Assembly: GCF_016775705.1 (NCBI RefSeq)
Contig: NZ_CP068760.1
Coordinates: 4,340,001-4,404,000, forward strand
Direction: 5' to 3'
Source of the DNA: Chryseobacterium cucumeris
GTDB taxonomy: Bacteria > Bacteroidota > Bacteroidia > Flavobacteriales > Weeksellaceae
Length of the DNA: 64,000 bases
In this document: positions 46,101 through 53,413 of the stretch, one piece after another
Numbering within the stretch: position 1 is the first letter of the stretch
Layout of the letters: every line of letters starts with the position of its first letter
Made by a program: the position numbers and the translations under genes
The notes under the pieces: generated by a model
Database searches by the model: none
Seen by the model: only the letters and a program-made list of their open reading frames with translations
Told to the model about the DNA's origin: nothing

Positions 46101-47210
46101 ATGAATGACCTGAGAGTCGATCTTAATGTGTTGCATACCTTCAACAGCAACTTCTCGCATACAGGATTTAACTATACCAATGGTGGGGTTCCTGATACGG
46201 ATTTTACATTTGCCAGCGAAATGATAACGTATTCCAATACTACGTCGCTTCTCAGCACGTCATTTAAAGATGGGCAGGCAGTTTACCAGGCGATCAGAGA
46301 AAATGCAAGAGTGCTTTCTCAACAATTGGGAGGTCCCGGGGCAGTATTGGATAATAACGGATTTGCAAAGCATTACAGCATTGGAAATGCCTATGTATTA
46401 ATCCCAGCCTTTAGAGCAGCGATGGAAGGAAAATCTGTGTCACCTATGGGTAACCCTAAAAAAGCAGGATTCCCATTGCCAAACTGGAGAATTACCTATT
46501 CTGGATTAAAAAATATCCCGATCATCAGCGGGCAGTTCACAAAGTTCGATATCTTACATGCCTATACTGCTACGTATACAGCAACAGGTATTCAAAGCAA
46601 TGTAGATTATCATGGTAATCCAGATGGATATTATCAAACAGTGGATGATGCCGGTAATGTGAAAAAAAATGATGGAGATAAGATTAACCCATATACATTC
46701 GCACAGGTGGGATATGTAGAATCTTTCTCACCACTTATCGGAGTAGATGTTACCATGAGAAACAATATGCAGTTCGGAATACAGTACAACAGAACCAGAA
46801 TGATGGTACTGGGATTGGTTAACCAGACTCTTACCGAAGATGCGAATACAGAATATGTAGTAAGACTGGGGTATATTGTCAGAAACTTTAGATTAGGAAC
46901 AGCCAATATCAGAGGAAGAGGAACAAGAGGAAAAGGAAGTGATCTTAACATCAGAGGAGACATTTCATTAAGAGACAGTAAAACATCTATTATGAATATT
47001 CTGTTAAATGATGCCCAGGTTACAGGAGGACAGAGACTCATGAACATTAAACTTTCCGCAGATTACAATGTTTCCGAGAATCTGAATCTGAGAGTGTTCT
47101 ACGAACAGATGACCTCAAAATATAAGATCTCCACAGCATTCCCGCTGTCTACGGTCAGAGCAGGTATCTCAGCCACATTTACATTCGGAGATTCCGGAGG
47201 TGGATTCTAA
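40125..47210 (+). CDS. sprA: T9SS outer-membrane translocon SprA
   Basis: The 2361-residue product, the largest here, begins with a signal peptide (FLFLSFLCMSVSAFGQ) and continues with beta-strand-rich sequence typical of SprA, the giant barrel that forms the T9SS pore. Repeated aromatic strand patterns run to the end (GISATFTFGDSGGGF). SprA is needed for secretion and gliding in F. johnsoniae. The start is TTG (40125) or GTG (40128), as there is no ATG at the N terminus; the codons overlap the end of ruvA's context by a few bases. Upstream ruvA and downstream gcvH are the usual neighbours. The frame is intact. Confidence 0.93.
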   Translation: MVANIKHLNIFLFLSFLCMSVSAFGQAQKDTAIIRKQYEVADPTRYEAYYDIKTGMYYVYPKIGNTITGPPTAMSPEEYKEYMLASQTKAYYKEKSDKYNLLFRRDRSDARKKGLIPSLQINNKLFETIFGGNKIEIIPSGYASLDFAGLYQKIDNPMILPQNRTSFTFDIDQRIQLGLLGKVGENLQLKANYDTQSGFAFENRMNLVWQAKGSWKDLQSKGLGNVDKPNEGGEDKIIKRVEFGNVNMPLSTSLIRGSQSLFGVKTEFQLGKTFGTVVLSQQQGEARNIVVQGGGVMNNFKVNAIDYEENQHFFIGHYFLNKYDDALLNYPQINSTINITRMEVWVLDQGNSNLAYQKSIIGIRDLGEGPGGVTLPDNSLNGLYDEVSQVAGTREAGKNYNALFQGHVFPGTPTPYNNGEEFVLATKARKLNANEFIYQPQLGYISLNQKLNDQQLLAVSYSYTVNGSNKVYKVGEFSEESPVLITKVLRVNNKVNTQSPMWDLMMKNIYSIDAGQVSPDGFILNVYYRDPKTGGKVNYLPDTPVKDQNLLKLFNWDRLNMNGDIQNNKDGSKGDGIFDFVNGITIRPETGRVIFTKVQPFGKFLEAKLGTSDPQYIFKDLYTKQKQEASQSNLTQRYTMEGRYKGVQGQGISLGAVNVPQGSVKVAANGVQLTEGVDYTVDYMLGTVTIINENVKQSGQAINISLENQLTFNTQRKRFLGLNLERRFSENFILGGTVINYSESPLTQKVNFGQEAVNNTMAGINLMYNNQAPYLTRFANKLPMVKTEAPSNLNFKMEAAYLLPGLNKGTNNQSYIDDFEQTTSKISLKEPAAWSLASKPEKNKLPPFNTVPGNDDLTSGYGRGLLTWYNIDPRFWGVGGKAPAGITPQSVSNHASRRVQYSEIYNNRDFVAGEQTFTNTFDISYFPKEKGPYNVNPVTEQAQSRWAGIMRSISVPNFITSNIEYVEFWMMDPYADGKTLGTDPKLLLHLGNVSEDVLKDGKMQYENGLPTPGTPSSTTNSNWGVQPKQPPILYAFSTEGEDRKVQDAGYDGLTSDQEAMRFGNTFVNPVTNIADPAVDDFVFYLSDKFTGSQAASVVERYKYFRNPEGNSEANSLNVASQTPDVEDINKDYNLDQTENYNQYVIKLDQPSLSLGTNNIVDVKTVKATFQNGQSSDVKWYLFRIPVANYDPAEGTAEPSVLNNVRFARLMLAGFDQTSTLRFGTMDLVRSDWRKYTSKIASVNVPNSDEGTGTVTDPNFEIGSVNIEENALNQPPYVLPPGIDRQVLSGNAGAQRQNEASLYMKVKDLKTEARGVFKNTTLDMRRYKKLKLFVHAHDPLNRVIGLDENTKFFIRFGSDATDNYYEYESSLRMTPTTATAPMEIWPMENEVDFDVQNFVDAKIRRDKSGVAITNRTVDTGYQEPYKNIYIKGRPSLGNITTIMIGVRNADPRTNSTITRVLWVNEIRLSEIENDGGYAGNASLNFNMGDLATVNANASYTSVGFGNIDSKPAERTQSTQSAFSINTAINVDKFLPEKTGVKIPLNYSYSQTIEDPKYNPLDTDVEFNKAPNKDQLKKVARTYTQQRSIGVVNMHKERVNPNKKPKFYDIENVSVTAVYNDDYFRDIYTKRNYRQYLRGYIDYNYTFKPWVLKPFNKMISDTAKSTKYLRWVKEFNINPIPTRISFRTEIDRNYNELEFRNVEAILNGDMNSNFDAIRNRNFFFGWQYGLGFNFTKSLKLEINSATRTLNDNLDVNSMDSKSIFGNIFRAGRPVLYNHRAQLNYKLPFQYLPYLDFIDAEVGYGFTYNWAARSTSLLGFTDPNTNQTASLGSVGQNTNVIQATASADLPKFFGQFNYFKNINAKLQKRRQEMDSLNNVYAKQWEKNRYRYKKYKFKNKLTPLQSAAFFLTSFKQLNVSYNETNGTVLPGLISAPNWYGYGQTLGGPTLGFLLGSQADIRRTVMENGWVSNSNYMTDPYVRMSTKELRADLQVMPMNDLRVDLNVLHTFNSNFSHTGFNYTNGGVPDTDFTFASEMITYSNTTSLLSTSFKDGQAVYQAIRENARVLSQQLGGPGAVLDNNGFAKHYSIGNAYVLIPAFRAAMEGKSVSPMGNPKKAGFPLPNWRITYSGLKNIPIISGQFTKFDILHAYTATYTATGIQSNVDYHGNPDGYYQTVDDAGNVKKNDGDKINPYTFAQVGYVESFSPLIGVDVTMRNNMQFGIQYNRTRMMVLGLVNQTLTEDANTEYVVRLGYIVRNFRLGTANIRGRGTRGKGSDLNIRGDISLRDSKTSIMNILLNDAQVTGGQRLMNIKLSADYNVSENLNLRVFYEQMTSKYKISTAFPLSTVRAGISATFTFGDSGGGF

Positions 47211-47226
47211 AAATAATACAAACGTA

Positions 47227-47258
47227 AAAGTCCTTCAGTTTTGAAGGACTTTTTTTAT
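47227..47258 (+). terminator. Terminator after sprA
   Basis: Perfect stem AAGTCCTTCA/TGAAGGACTT, loop GTTT, and a T run. Confidence 0.85.
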
Positions 47259-47267
47259 ATCCAATAT

Positions 47268-47297
47268 TTGAAGCTACTATATTTTTGAATACATTTG
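47268..47297 (+). promoter_or_regulatory. Promoter of gcvH
   Basis: TTG, 19 bases and TACATTTG, a full match to the Bacteroidota consensus, 20 bases before the ATG. So gcvH has its own promoter although it follows sprA. Confidence 0.7.
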
Positions 47298-47317
47298 TAC
47301 AAAATAAAAATTTAAAA

Positions 47318-47695
47318 ATGAACACACCATCAGAATTAAAGTACACGAAAGATCACGAATGGATCAAGATCGAAGGTAACGTTGCTACAATCGGTATTAC
47401 AGACTTCGCACAGGGAGAACTTGGAGATATCGTTTACGTTGATGTAGATACTGTAGATGATGATCTTAATGGAGGAGACGTTTTCGGAAGTGTAGAAGCA
47501 GTAAAAACTGTTTCAGACCTGTTCTTACCTATTTCAGGAAAAGTTATCGAGTTTAATTCAGAATTAGAAGATCAGCCTGAACTGTTAAATACAGATCCTT
47601 ATGGAGACGGATGGATCATCAAATTGGAAATTGCTGATGGAGCAGATCAGTCAGAGTTACTTTCTGCAGATGATTACAAAGCGATCATTGGATAA
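47318..47695 (+). CDS. gcvH: Glycine cleavage system H protein
   Basis: Start ATG at 47318 (MNTPSELKYTKDHEWIK) follows the promoter; the frame is open a little further upstream. The 126-residue product has the lipoyl domain with the modified lysine in SVEAVKTVSD (Lys63). The H protein shuttles the methylamine group of glycine between the P and T enzymes. Other glycine-cleavage genes are not in the window. A VanZ-like gene overlaps its end. Confidence 0.95.
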   Translation: MNTPSELKYTKDHEWIKIEGNVATIGITDFAQGELGDIVYVDVDTVDDDLNGGDVFGSVEAVKTVSDLFLPISGKVIEFNSELEDQPELLNTDPYGDGWIIKLEIADGADQSELLSADDYKAIIG

Positions 47696-48047
47696 GATTT
47701 CAAAAATATTTAGTAAGATACTGCCCATTTATTGGGCATTTCTTACTTATATGCTTCTCAAGCCGGGAGAAGAAAACCATGAATATTGGTTCATGTTCAG
47801 CGGTATCGACAAGGTTTTGCATGTAAGCATATTCGCAGCACTGGGTTTCTCTTTCATTGCTGCTTTTCCCAAAATAAAATTCTCATACTTTGTCCAGATC
47901 ATCCTTATTTATGCTTTCCTTACAGAAATCCTGCAGGAAGAAATGGGACTGGGAAGATCGATGGAAACTTTAGATATCGTAGCAGATACCATTGGATGCT
48001 TATTAGGATATTATACCTATAAGTTATTAATCAAGCGTTTCTTTTAA
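47670..48047 (+). CDS. VanZ family membrane protein
   Basis: The product of about 125 residues has four membrane segments with the VanZ signature FSGIDKVLHVSIFAALGF and LTEILQEEMGLGRSMETLD. The start is uncertain: ATG at 47670 or the TTG at 47688, both inside the end of gcvH, so translation is probably coupled. VanZ-like proteins give low-level teicoplanin resistance in enterococci; here the role is unknown. This order (gcvH-vanZ) is common in Flavobacteriia. Confidence 0.85.
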   Translation: MITKRSLDKISKIFSKILPIYWAFLTYMLLKPGEENHEYWFMFSGIDKVLHVSIFAALGFSFIAAFPKIKFSYFVQIILIYAFLTEILQEEMGLGRSMETLDIVADTIGCLLGYYTYKLLIKRFF

Positions 48048-49250
48048 CACGCCTTTCAAATCATCACGATTTTATATCCATTTTTTATTCTCTCTTCACC
48101 AGTACATTTAAGCTTTTTCATCCTCCAACTTTCCAACTCTCGAACTTTTTTCAGGAGCTATTTCCTGCTATCCATTCATACTCCTCGCGCCGAGGCTTTC
48201 CCACGCTGTCACCCTGAGCGAAGCCGAAGGGTCCCCCCACCAAAAAACCACCCACCCTCCGAAGCAAGCTGCGGTGTAACCATTACTATCAGGGCTAGGG
48301 TAGGAGTCGTTAATGATAAGTGGTGAATGATGAATGATGAGGTTCGGGTTATTGTGTTGCGAGTTTCGGGTTTTTAGGTAGAAAAGGAATATTGGTTTTA
48401 ATTTTCATATTGCTGATTTCTATGGAAACTGGTTATTGAGTATCAATCTCTATTCCCCTTGTGTTATTCCTCAGGAATCCCAACTTCTTTACGAGAGTCT
48501 TAAAAGAAGCAAAATGCCAATATAATGTCTAAGGCCTTTTAGCCGTTAGTATTAGCCATGTCATACTGAGCTGAACCGAAGCATTGTAATTAATTACGGG
48601 TGTAGGAGCTAAACCTTATTACTCTATATAATATATAAATATACTCTTTAGCATTTCCATCCTTCCCATTCTATTATAATATAAATGTATACAATAAAGC
48701 AGGCCCCTCTTATCTGTGTAAATCTGCGAGATCTGTGGGCAATGATCATCCCCATACATAAAAAACAACAATCTCCCTTCATTATATAATATATAATCTT
48801 CCATCAATAGGAGCGGACTATAATCGTGAGCTTAATCGAAGAAAGCTTATAGTCTGGTCTCTACTATATAATATATACCCTATTTAATCCTTCCACACCT
48901 CAAACCCTCGCATCCCGCACCCCGAATTATACCTCTCTCCCCCTCAAACACTCCCACGCTCCCACGCTCTCCCCCCCCCCCCGACTTTCCAAACAAAAAT
49001 TTATAAATTTTTCCCCTGCCTTTCTGGTCTTTATAAATAAAAAATCCTTTAATGTAAAATTTTTGTTAAAAAAAATTATTTTGTTTTTTAAGAAGTGAGG
49101 ACATTTCTAAAGCACAATATACTTCCTGAGTTATTTAGCCAAAACTGTTCTCTCACCCCTTTTGCTTTGTATGTAAATTTATTCTTTTGCAAACATAGGA
49201 GCCAAAACTTAAAATATTTTCTAACATAAGTGATTAAATTTTAAAGCCGT
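48048..49250. repeat. Gene-free tract with dispersed-repeat-like sequence
   Basis: About 1.2 kb holds no plausible gene. Visible parts are a unit beginning AGGAGCTATTTCCTGCTAT and ending AGGGCTAGG (48153-48299), two related words (CACCCTGAGCGAAGCCGAAG near 48210 and CATACTGAGCTGAACCGAAG near 48560), a stretch reading PQISQIYTDKR on the minus strand (a known artefact of dispersed intergenic repeats), three copies of TATATAATATATA (48624, 48783, 48865), and a run of 12 Cs (48971-48982). The C run and the low-complexity sequence near 48900-48990 look like decayed or variable DNA. Confidence 0.6.
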
Positions 49251-49258
49251 ATCTTTAC
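49251..49258 (+). promoter_or_regulatory. Promoter -7 box of the 49282 gene
   Basis: TATCTTTA, one base off TAnnTTTG, 23 bases before the ATG. Confidence 0.4.
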
Positions 49259-49281
49259 GTCACCAAACAAAATATTACAAT

Positions 49282-49767
49282 ATGTCATTTATAACACCAG
49301 AAGGAGCCAGGAAGGCTCAGCTATCCCTATCTGAAAGAGCACCCGTTGCTCATTCCATTCTCTCTGGGGAAGAGAATATTTCGAAATACAACAGTGGAGT
49401 ATGTCATGATGTGGTTGCCTATGCATTGTATATGCGTGGTGCCAGGATAAGTCCTACTCAGCTTGCCGAATCTGCAGGACAAAAATGGTTAACCTTATTC
49501 AATTATCCTGCTGGAGAAAAATGGGACGGATACACACCCATTCCGGCAGGGAAGGCCATTGGTTTTTACAGGCTTATTGATAAAACATTCTTTCACTCAG
49601 CAATTACTACAGGAAACGGAAATGAAATCAGATCTGTGAACGGATTTTCATTAGGATCGGCATGGACAGTACCTGTGGATATGAAATGGGTATTGGGCAA
49701 AAAGAATTCTGACGGAACCTTCAATTATGATGGTACCAAGATAGAAGTCTATATTTCTTCTTTATAA
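49282..49767 (+). CDS. Hypothetical protein, possible cysteine hydrolase
   Basis: The 161-residue product has no signal peptide. A cysteine-histidine pair stands in SGVCHDVVAYAL (Cys41, His42), followed later by FFHSAITTGNG (His105) and IRSVNG (Asn120). This spacing resembles the Cys-His-Asn triad of papain-like/NlpC-type hydrolases, but the fold cannot be confirmed by eye. It stands alone between the repeat tract and the zinc regulator, with a terminator after it. I know no named family. Confidence 0.6.
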   Translation: MSFITPEGARKAQLSLSERAPVAHSILSGEENISKYNSGVCHDVVAYALYMRGARISPTQLAESAGQKWLTLFNYPAGEKWDGYTPIPAGKAIGFYRLIDKTFFHSAITTGNGNEIRSVNGFSLGSAWTVPVDMKWVLGKKNSDGTFNYDGTKIEVYISSL

Positions 49768-49790
49768 CAGAATTTATATTTCAGTACAAC

Positions 49791-49831
49791 AAAAGGCAGA
49801 TCAGCATATTCGCTTTTCTGCCTTTTTCTTT
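49791..49831. terminator. Bidirectional terminator
   Basis: Stem AAAAGGCAGA/TCTGCCTTTT with T runs on both sides, between the convergent 49282 and Fur-family genes. Confidence 0.75.
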
Positions 49832-49832
49832 T

Positions 49833-50222
49833 TCAGGCATCAGCACATTTCGGGCATATCCCGCTGATAATAAAATTATATTCCTGTGCAATAAAATGTT
49901 CCGGCAGACTGATTTCCGGAATAGCATTTTCAATACACGTAACGGAATGACATTCCTTACAGTTGAAATGAACATGATTATGAAAATGCTGTTCATGGGT
50001 ACATTTTCCACTGCACTTTGCAAAATTCACTACACCATCAATATTGACGATCTTGTGTATCGCACCTTCGTTTTCAAGCCTTTCCAGAACCCTGTAGATG
50101 GTTACTCTGTTGCACAGATCTCCAAGTTTCTTCTGAATATCAGAATGGGTAAGGGCAACATCCGAACTATTAATAAGGTTTAAAATTTCAGTTTTGGCGT
50201 GAGTATTTCTGACCTGTTTCAT
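49833..50222 (-). CDS. Fur family transcriptional regulator, probably zinc-sensing (Zur)
   Basis: The 129-residue product has the winged-helix part (LTHSDIQKKLGDLCNRVTIY) and the metal-binding C-terminal part with HEQHFHNHVHFNC, the CKEC pair and CPKC near the end, typical of a structural zinc site in Fur proteins. The neighbouring genes (MerC, a COG0523 GTPase) point to zinc rather than iron. Three sites GCAACAAAGTT lie at its promoter, at the merC promoter and before the alkaline phosphatase gene, and its own -7 box TAACTTTG (50276-50283) is inside a site, so autoregulation is likely. Confidence 0.85.
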   Translation of the reverse strand: MKQVRNTHAKTEILNLINSSDVALTHSDIQKKLGDLCNRVTIYRVLERLENEGAIHKIVNIDGVVNFAKCSGKCTHEQHFHNHVHFNCKECHSVTCIENAIPEISLPEHFIAQEYNFIISGICPKCADA

Positions 50223-50230
50223 ATTTTAAT

Positions 50231-50243
50231 GCAACAAAGTTGC
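50231..50243. promoter_or_regulatory. Zur-type box 1
   Basis: GCAACAAAGTTGC is a perfect inverted repeat (GCAAC-AAA-GTTGC). It overlaps the -33 box TTG (50240-50242) of the merC promoter and lies nine bases before the Fur gene start on the other strand. Confidence 0.7.
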
Positions 50244-50263
50244 GTTATTTGAATTTTTATTTC

Positions 50264-50283
50264 TACTTTTGCAACAAAGTTAC
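50264..50283. promoter_or_regulatory. Zur-type box 2 over divergent promoters
   Basis: TACTTTTG (plus-strand -7, 50264-50271) is followed by GCAACAAAGTTAC (50271-50283), whose complement carries TAACTTTG (minus-strand -7). The site covers both promoters. Confidence 0.7.
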
Positions 50284-50309
50284 GATAAGAAAAATTAATC
50301 CATACTATT

Positions 50310-50648
50310 ATGAAATCAAAAATTCTTGATGCTGTAGGAATCTCCGCTGCTGTTTTATGCCTGATTCATTGTATTGTCTTTCCACTGCTATTAATTGTTC
50401 CATTGGGAATCTCCCATAATCCTTATATTGACCTGGTTTTCCTTTTTATAGGAACCGTTGTGGTATTGAGAATAACAAAGAAAATGGAAAACCGGTGGCT
50501 GAAGTTTCAGTTCTGGATATCATTAAGCCTTATTTTCATTTCTATATTGACAGATTTTCTGTTTGAAGTTCATCTTCCTCTGATCTATATCGGAGCTGTC
50601 GGTTTGATTACAGGTCATATCATCAATTTTAAAAATCATAAACATTAA
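50310..50648 (+). CDS. MerC domain-containing membrane protein
   Basis: The 112-residue product has four membrane segments and the MerC motif CLIHCIVFP with its two cysteines (17, 21). MerC proteins carry metal ions across the inner membrane; in zinc-regulated operons a zinc or iron role is likely. It starts 26 bases after the box-covered promoter, and the COG0523 gene follows after three bases. Confidence 0.82.
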   Translation: MKSKILDAVGISAAVLCLIHCIVFPLLLIVPLGISHNPYIDLVFLFIGTVVVLRITKKMENRWLKFQFWISLSLIFISILTDFLFEVHLPLIYIGAVGLITGHIINFKNHKH

Positions 50649-50651
50649 AAC

Positions 50652-51854
50652 ATGACTAAGAAACTTCCTGTAACGGTACTCAGCGGCTTTCTGGGAGCGG
50701 GTAAAACGACATTATTGAATCATATTCTACACAACAAACAAGGTTTGAAAGTAGCTGTGATAGTGAACGATATGAGCGAAATTAATATCGACGCACGCCT
50801 GGTTGAAAATCAAAACACGCTTTCAAGAACAGAAGAAAAGCTTGTTGAAATGAGTAACGGATGCATCTGCTGTACACTTCGTGAAGATCTTATGGTAGAA
50901 GTAGAACGTCTTGCCAGTGAAAACCGTTTTGATTATCTCCTTATCGAAAGTACGGGAATCAGTGAACCGATTCCTGTAGCTCAAACCTTTACTTATATTG
51001 ATGAAGAGAGCGGAATAGATCTTTCCCGTTTCAGTTATGTAGATACAATGGTAACGGTTGTAGATTGTTTTAATTTCATGAAAGATTTTGGATCTAATGA
51101 ACTACTGATGGACCGCGATCTTACTGATATGGAAGGCGACTACAGAACGATTGTTAATCTTCTGACCGATCAGATTGAATTTGCCAACGTGATTATTTTA
51201 AACAAAACAGATCTTATCAATACTGAGACACTTGGCTTTTTAAAAGCAGCAATCAGGAAGTTAAATCCGGAGGCGACCCTTTTACAATCAGAGTTTGGAA
51301 AAATTGATCCTCAAAAGATTTTGAATACACAGCTTTTTGATTTCGAAAAAGCACAGTCATCCGCTGGCTGGCAAAAAGAGTTACAGGCTGATCATCACAC
51401 CCCGGAAACTGAAGAATATGGAATAAGTTCACTGGTTTTCAGAGATAAAAAGCCCTTCCATCCCATAAGACTCTGGGAATATCTGAATCATCATTATCCG
51501 GAAGGAACCATCAGAGCAAAAGGTCTGTTCTGGCTGGCTTCAAGACCTGATGATGCATTGAATTTCTCTCAGGCAGGAGGTTCTTTCAGGCTCGAAAAAG
51601 CAGGAGTCTGGTGGTGCAGCATGCCGATGAGCCACAGGATTCAGTATTCATCATTTTCAGACAATCAGAAGTTTATAGAAAGCAGATGGGATAAAAACTG
51701 GGGTGACAGGATCAATGAACTGGTGTTTATCGGGCAGAATCTGGACAAAGATCAGATGCTGGCAGATCTTCAGCAATGTCTTATTAATGAAAAAGAAAAG
51801 GAACAATTCGATAAGAAACGAAGTTTCGAGGATCCGTTCCCAAAGAATATTTAA
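50652..51854 (+). CDS. COG0523 GTPase (CobW/ZagA-like zinc metallochaperone)
   Basis: The 400-residue product has Walker [10 protein letters not shown] (12-20), the metal-binding CxCC motif in GCICC (Cys70, Cys72, Cys73), the NKTD specificity motif and a CobW C-terminal domain with a histidine-containing stretch ([13 protein letters not shown]). Such proteins deliver zinc to enzymes under starvation. Co-transcription with merC and the Zur box upstream support this. The length is normal for the long branch of the family. Confidence 0.88.
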   Translation: MTKKLPVTVLSGFLGAGKTTLLNHILHNKQGLKVAVIVNDMSEINIDARLVENQNTLSRTEEKLVEMSNGCICCTLREDLMVEVERLASENRFDYLLIESTGISEPIPVAQTFTYIDEESGIDLSRFSYVDTMVTVVDCFNFMKDFGSNELLMDRDLTDMEGDYRTIVNLLTDQIEFANVIILNKTDLINTETLGFLKAAIRKLNPEATLLQSEFGKIDPQKILNTQLFDFEKAQSSAGWQKELQADHHTPETEEYGISSLVFRDKKPFHPIRLWEYLNHHYPEGTIRAKGLFWLASRPDDALNFSQAGGSFRLEKAGVWWCSMPMSHRIQYSSFSDNQKFIESRWDKNWGDRINELVFIGQNLDKDQMLADLQQCLINEKEKEQFDKKRSFEDPFPKNI

Positions 51855-51872
51855 AATTAACTTTTAATTAAT

Positions 51873-51885
51873 GCAACAAAGTTAC
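51873..51885. promoter_or_regulatory. Zur-type box 3, before the alkaline phosphatase gene
   Basis: GCAACAAAGTTAC, identical to box 2, in the position of the -33 region of a promoter with -7 box TAACTTTC (51905-51912). Confidence 0.6.
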
Positions 51886-51932
51886 GATAAAGAATTAAAT
51901 ATAATAACTTTCGGCATTATTTCAAAAACAAT

Positions 51933-53330
51933 ATGGACAGAAGAAAATTTCTAAAAGGATCTGCAATACTTTCAGGATTATTAACCTTATCGCCATCTGA
52001 TCTCTGGAGCTTCGGGAAGAATACCGAACTGCACCGGAAAGGAAAAGCTAAGAATATTATTTTTATGATCAGTGACGGGATGAGCCTTGGAACGCTTTCG
52101 ATGGCAGATCTGTATTCACGGAATATTTTAGGAAAAGGAAGTAACTGGCTTAATCTGTATCATGATAAAAAGGTAACCCGTGCTTTGATGGACACCGCTT
52201 CAGCAAGTTCTGTTGTGACAGATTCTGCTGCCGCAAGTTCGGCCTTTGGAGGAGGAATCAGAGTGAAAAACGGAGTTTTAAACATCGGAGCTAATGGAGA
52301 GAAACATCTTCCGATATGGCAGCAATATAAAAAAGCAGGAAAAAAAGCAGGCTGCGTGACTACTGTAACCATTACTCATGCTACTCCTGCCGGATTCTGT
52401 GTAAATTCTTCGAAAAGAAATGCTGAACCTCAAATTGCTGAAATGTACGCCGAGCTTGAACTCGATGTGCTGCTAGGTGGTGGAGACGAATTTTTTAATC
52501 CCTCCAAAAGAGAAGACAAAAAAGACCTCTATTCTGTTTACAGCAAAAAAGGATACAGAATTCTGAAAACACAAAATGATTTGAAAGAAATCAAAGAAGG
52601 GGAGAAACTGCTAGGCATTTTCAATACAGGGGCATTGCCTTACAGCATCGACAGAGCTCATCTTCCGGAATATAAAAATACACCCACTCTTGCTGAAATG
52701 GCCGGTACTGCTATCCGTCAGATGAAAGATCATCCCGAAGGTTTTGTCCTTCAGATCGAGGCCGGAAAAGTAGACTGGTCTGCCCATGCCAATGACGTAG
52801 CGGCACTCATCCATGATCAGCTCGCATTTGATGAAGCGGTAAAAACAGTTATGGATTTTGCCGAAAAAGACGGAAATACTTTAGTCATCATCACTACAGA
52901 CCATGGAAATGCTAATCCGGGAACTATTTACGGAGCAGAGGCTACTACGCATTTTAACAGCATTTCAGAATACAAATACACCAATGAATATATTCTGAAC
53001 AAGATTAACAAAGATGATTCGGTAAAAGACATTAAAGACTGGATTTATGAGAGCAACAAGATTACTCTGAGTGACGATGAAGCTAAGCATATGCTAAGTT
53101 TCTACAACGGTCTTGAAAAAGAGGAAGCGGGACTTTATAATTACAAGAAACTGCCTTTTAAACTGTATTCAGAAATTCAGAAAAGCAGAAATTCCGTAGG
53201 ATGGATCAGCATGGATCATTCCGGAGATTACGTGGAAGTCGCTGCTTACGGCCCCGGAAATGAACTTTTACAGCCGTTTATTAAAAATACAGACCTTCAC
53301 GATCTGATGCTGAAGGCCTGTCTGGTTTAG
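51933..53330 (+). CDS. Alkaline phosphatase (PhoA type)
   Basis: The 465-residue product begins with a Tat-like signal (MDRRKFLKGSAIL) and has the alkaline-phosphatase core: MISDGMS (Asp48 metal ligand), VVTDSAAAS (Ser98, nucleophile after Asp97), THATPAGF, and late IITTDHGN with its metal-binding Asp and His. It removes phosphate from esters in the periplasm using zinc. The box before it suggests control by the zinc regulator and not, or not only, by phosphate. All metal ligands I can see are present. Confidence 0.88.
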   Translation: MDRRKFLKGSAILSGLLTLSPSDLWSFGKNTELHRKGKAKNIIFMISDGMSLGTLSMADLYSRNILGKGSNWLNLYHDKKVTRALMDTASASSVVTDSAAASSAFGGGIRVKNGVLNIGANGEKHLPIWQQYKKAGKKAGCVTTVTITHATPAGFCVNSSKRNAEPQIAEMYAELELDVLLGGGDEFFNPSKREDKKDLYSVYSKKGYRILKTQNDLKEIKEGEKLLGIFNTGALPYSIDRAHLPEYKNTPTLAEMAGTAIRQMKDHPEGFVLQIEAGKVDWSAHANDVAALIHDQLAFDEAVKTVMDFAEKDGNTLVIITTDHGNANPGTIYGAEATTHFNSISEYKYTNEYILNKINKDDSVKDIKDWIYESNKITLSDDEAKHMLSFYNGLEKEEAGLYNYKKLPFKLYSEIQKSRNSVGWISMDHSGDYVEVAAYGPGNELLQPFIKNTDLHDLMLKACLV

Positions 53331-53367
53331 ACATTCATATTTTTTCATATTTAATTATTTGGGAGAT

Positions 53368-53400
53368 ACGAGGCGGATTGATTGTGTCCGCCTTGTTTTG
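53368..53400. terminator. Terminator after the alkaline phosphatase gene
   Basis: Stem ACGAGGCGGA/TCCGCCTTGT (one G-U pair) then TTTGTA. Confidence 0.65.
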
Positions 53401-53413
53401 TATCAACAGGGGT

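Noticed and set aside
48619-48807. A 62-codon minus-strand frame in the gap after the VanZ gene
   Set aside because: Its PQISQIYTDKR stretch is a known artefact of dispersed intergenic repeats; it has no coding look or family.
48623-48877. The three TATATAATATATA words as a CRISPR array
   Set aside because: The units are short and AT-only, and the spacings are unequal (about 160 and 80 bases).
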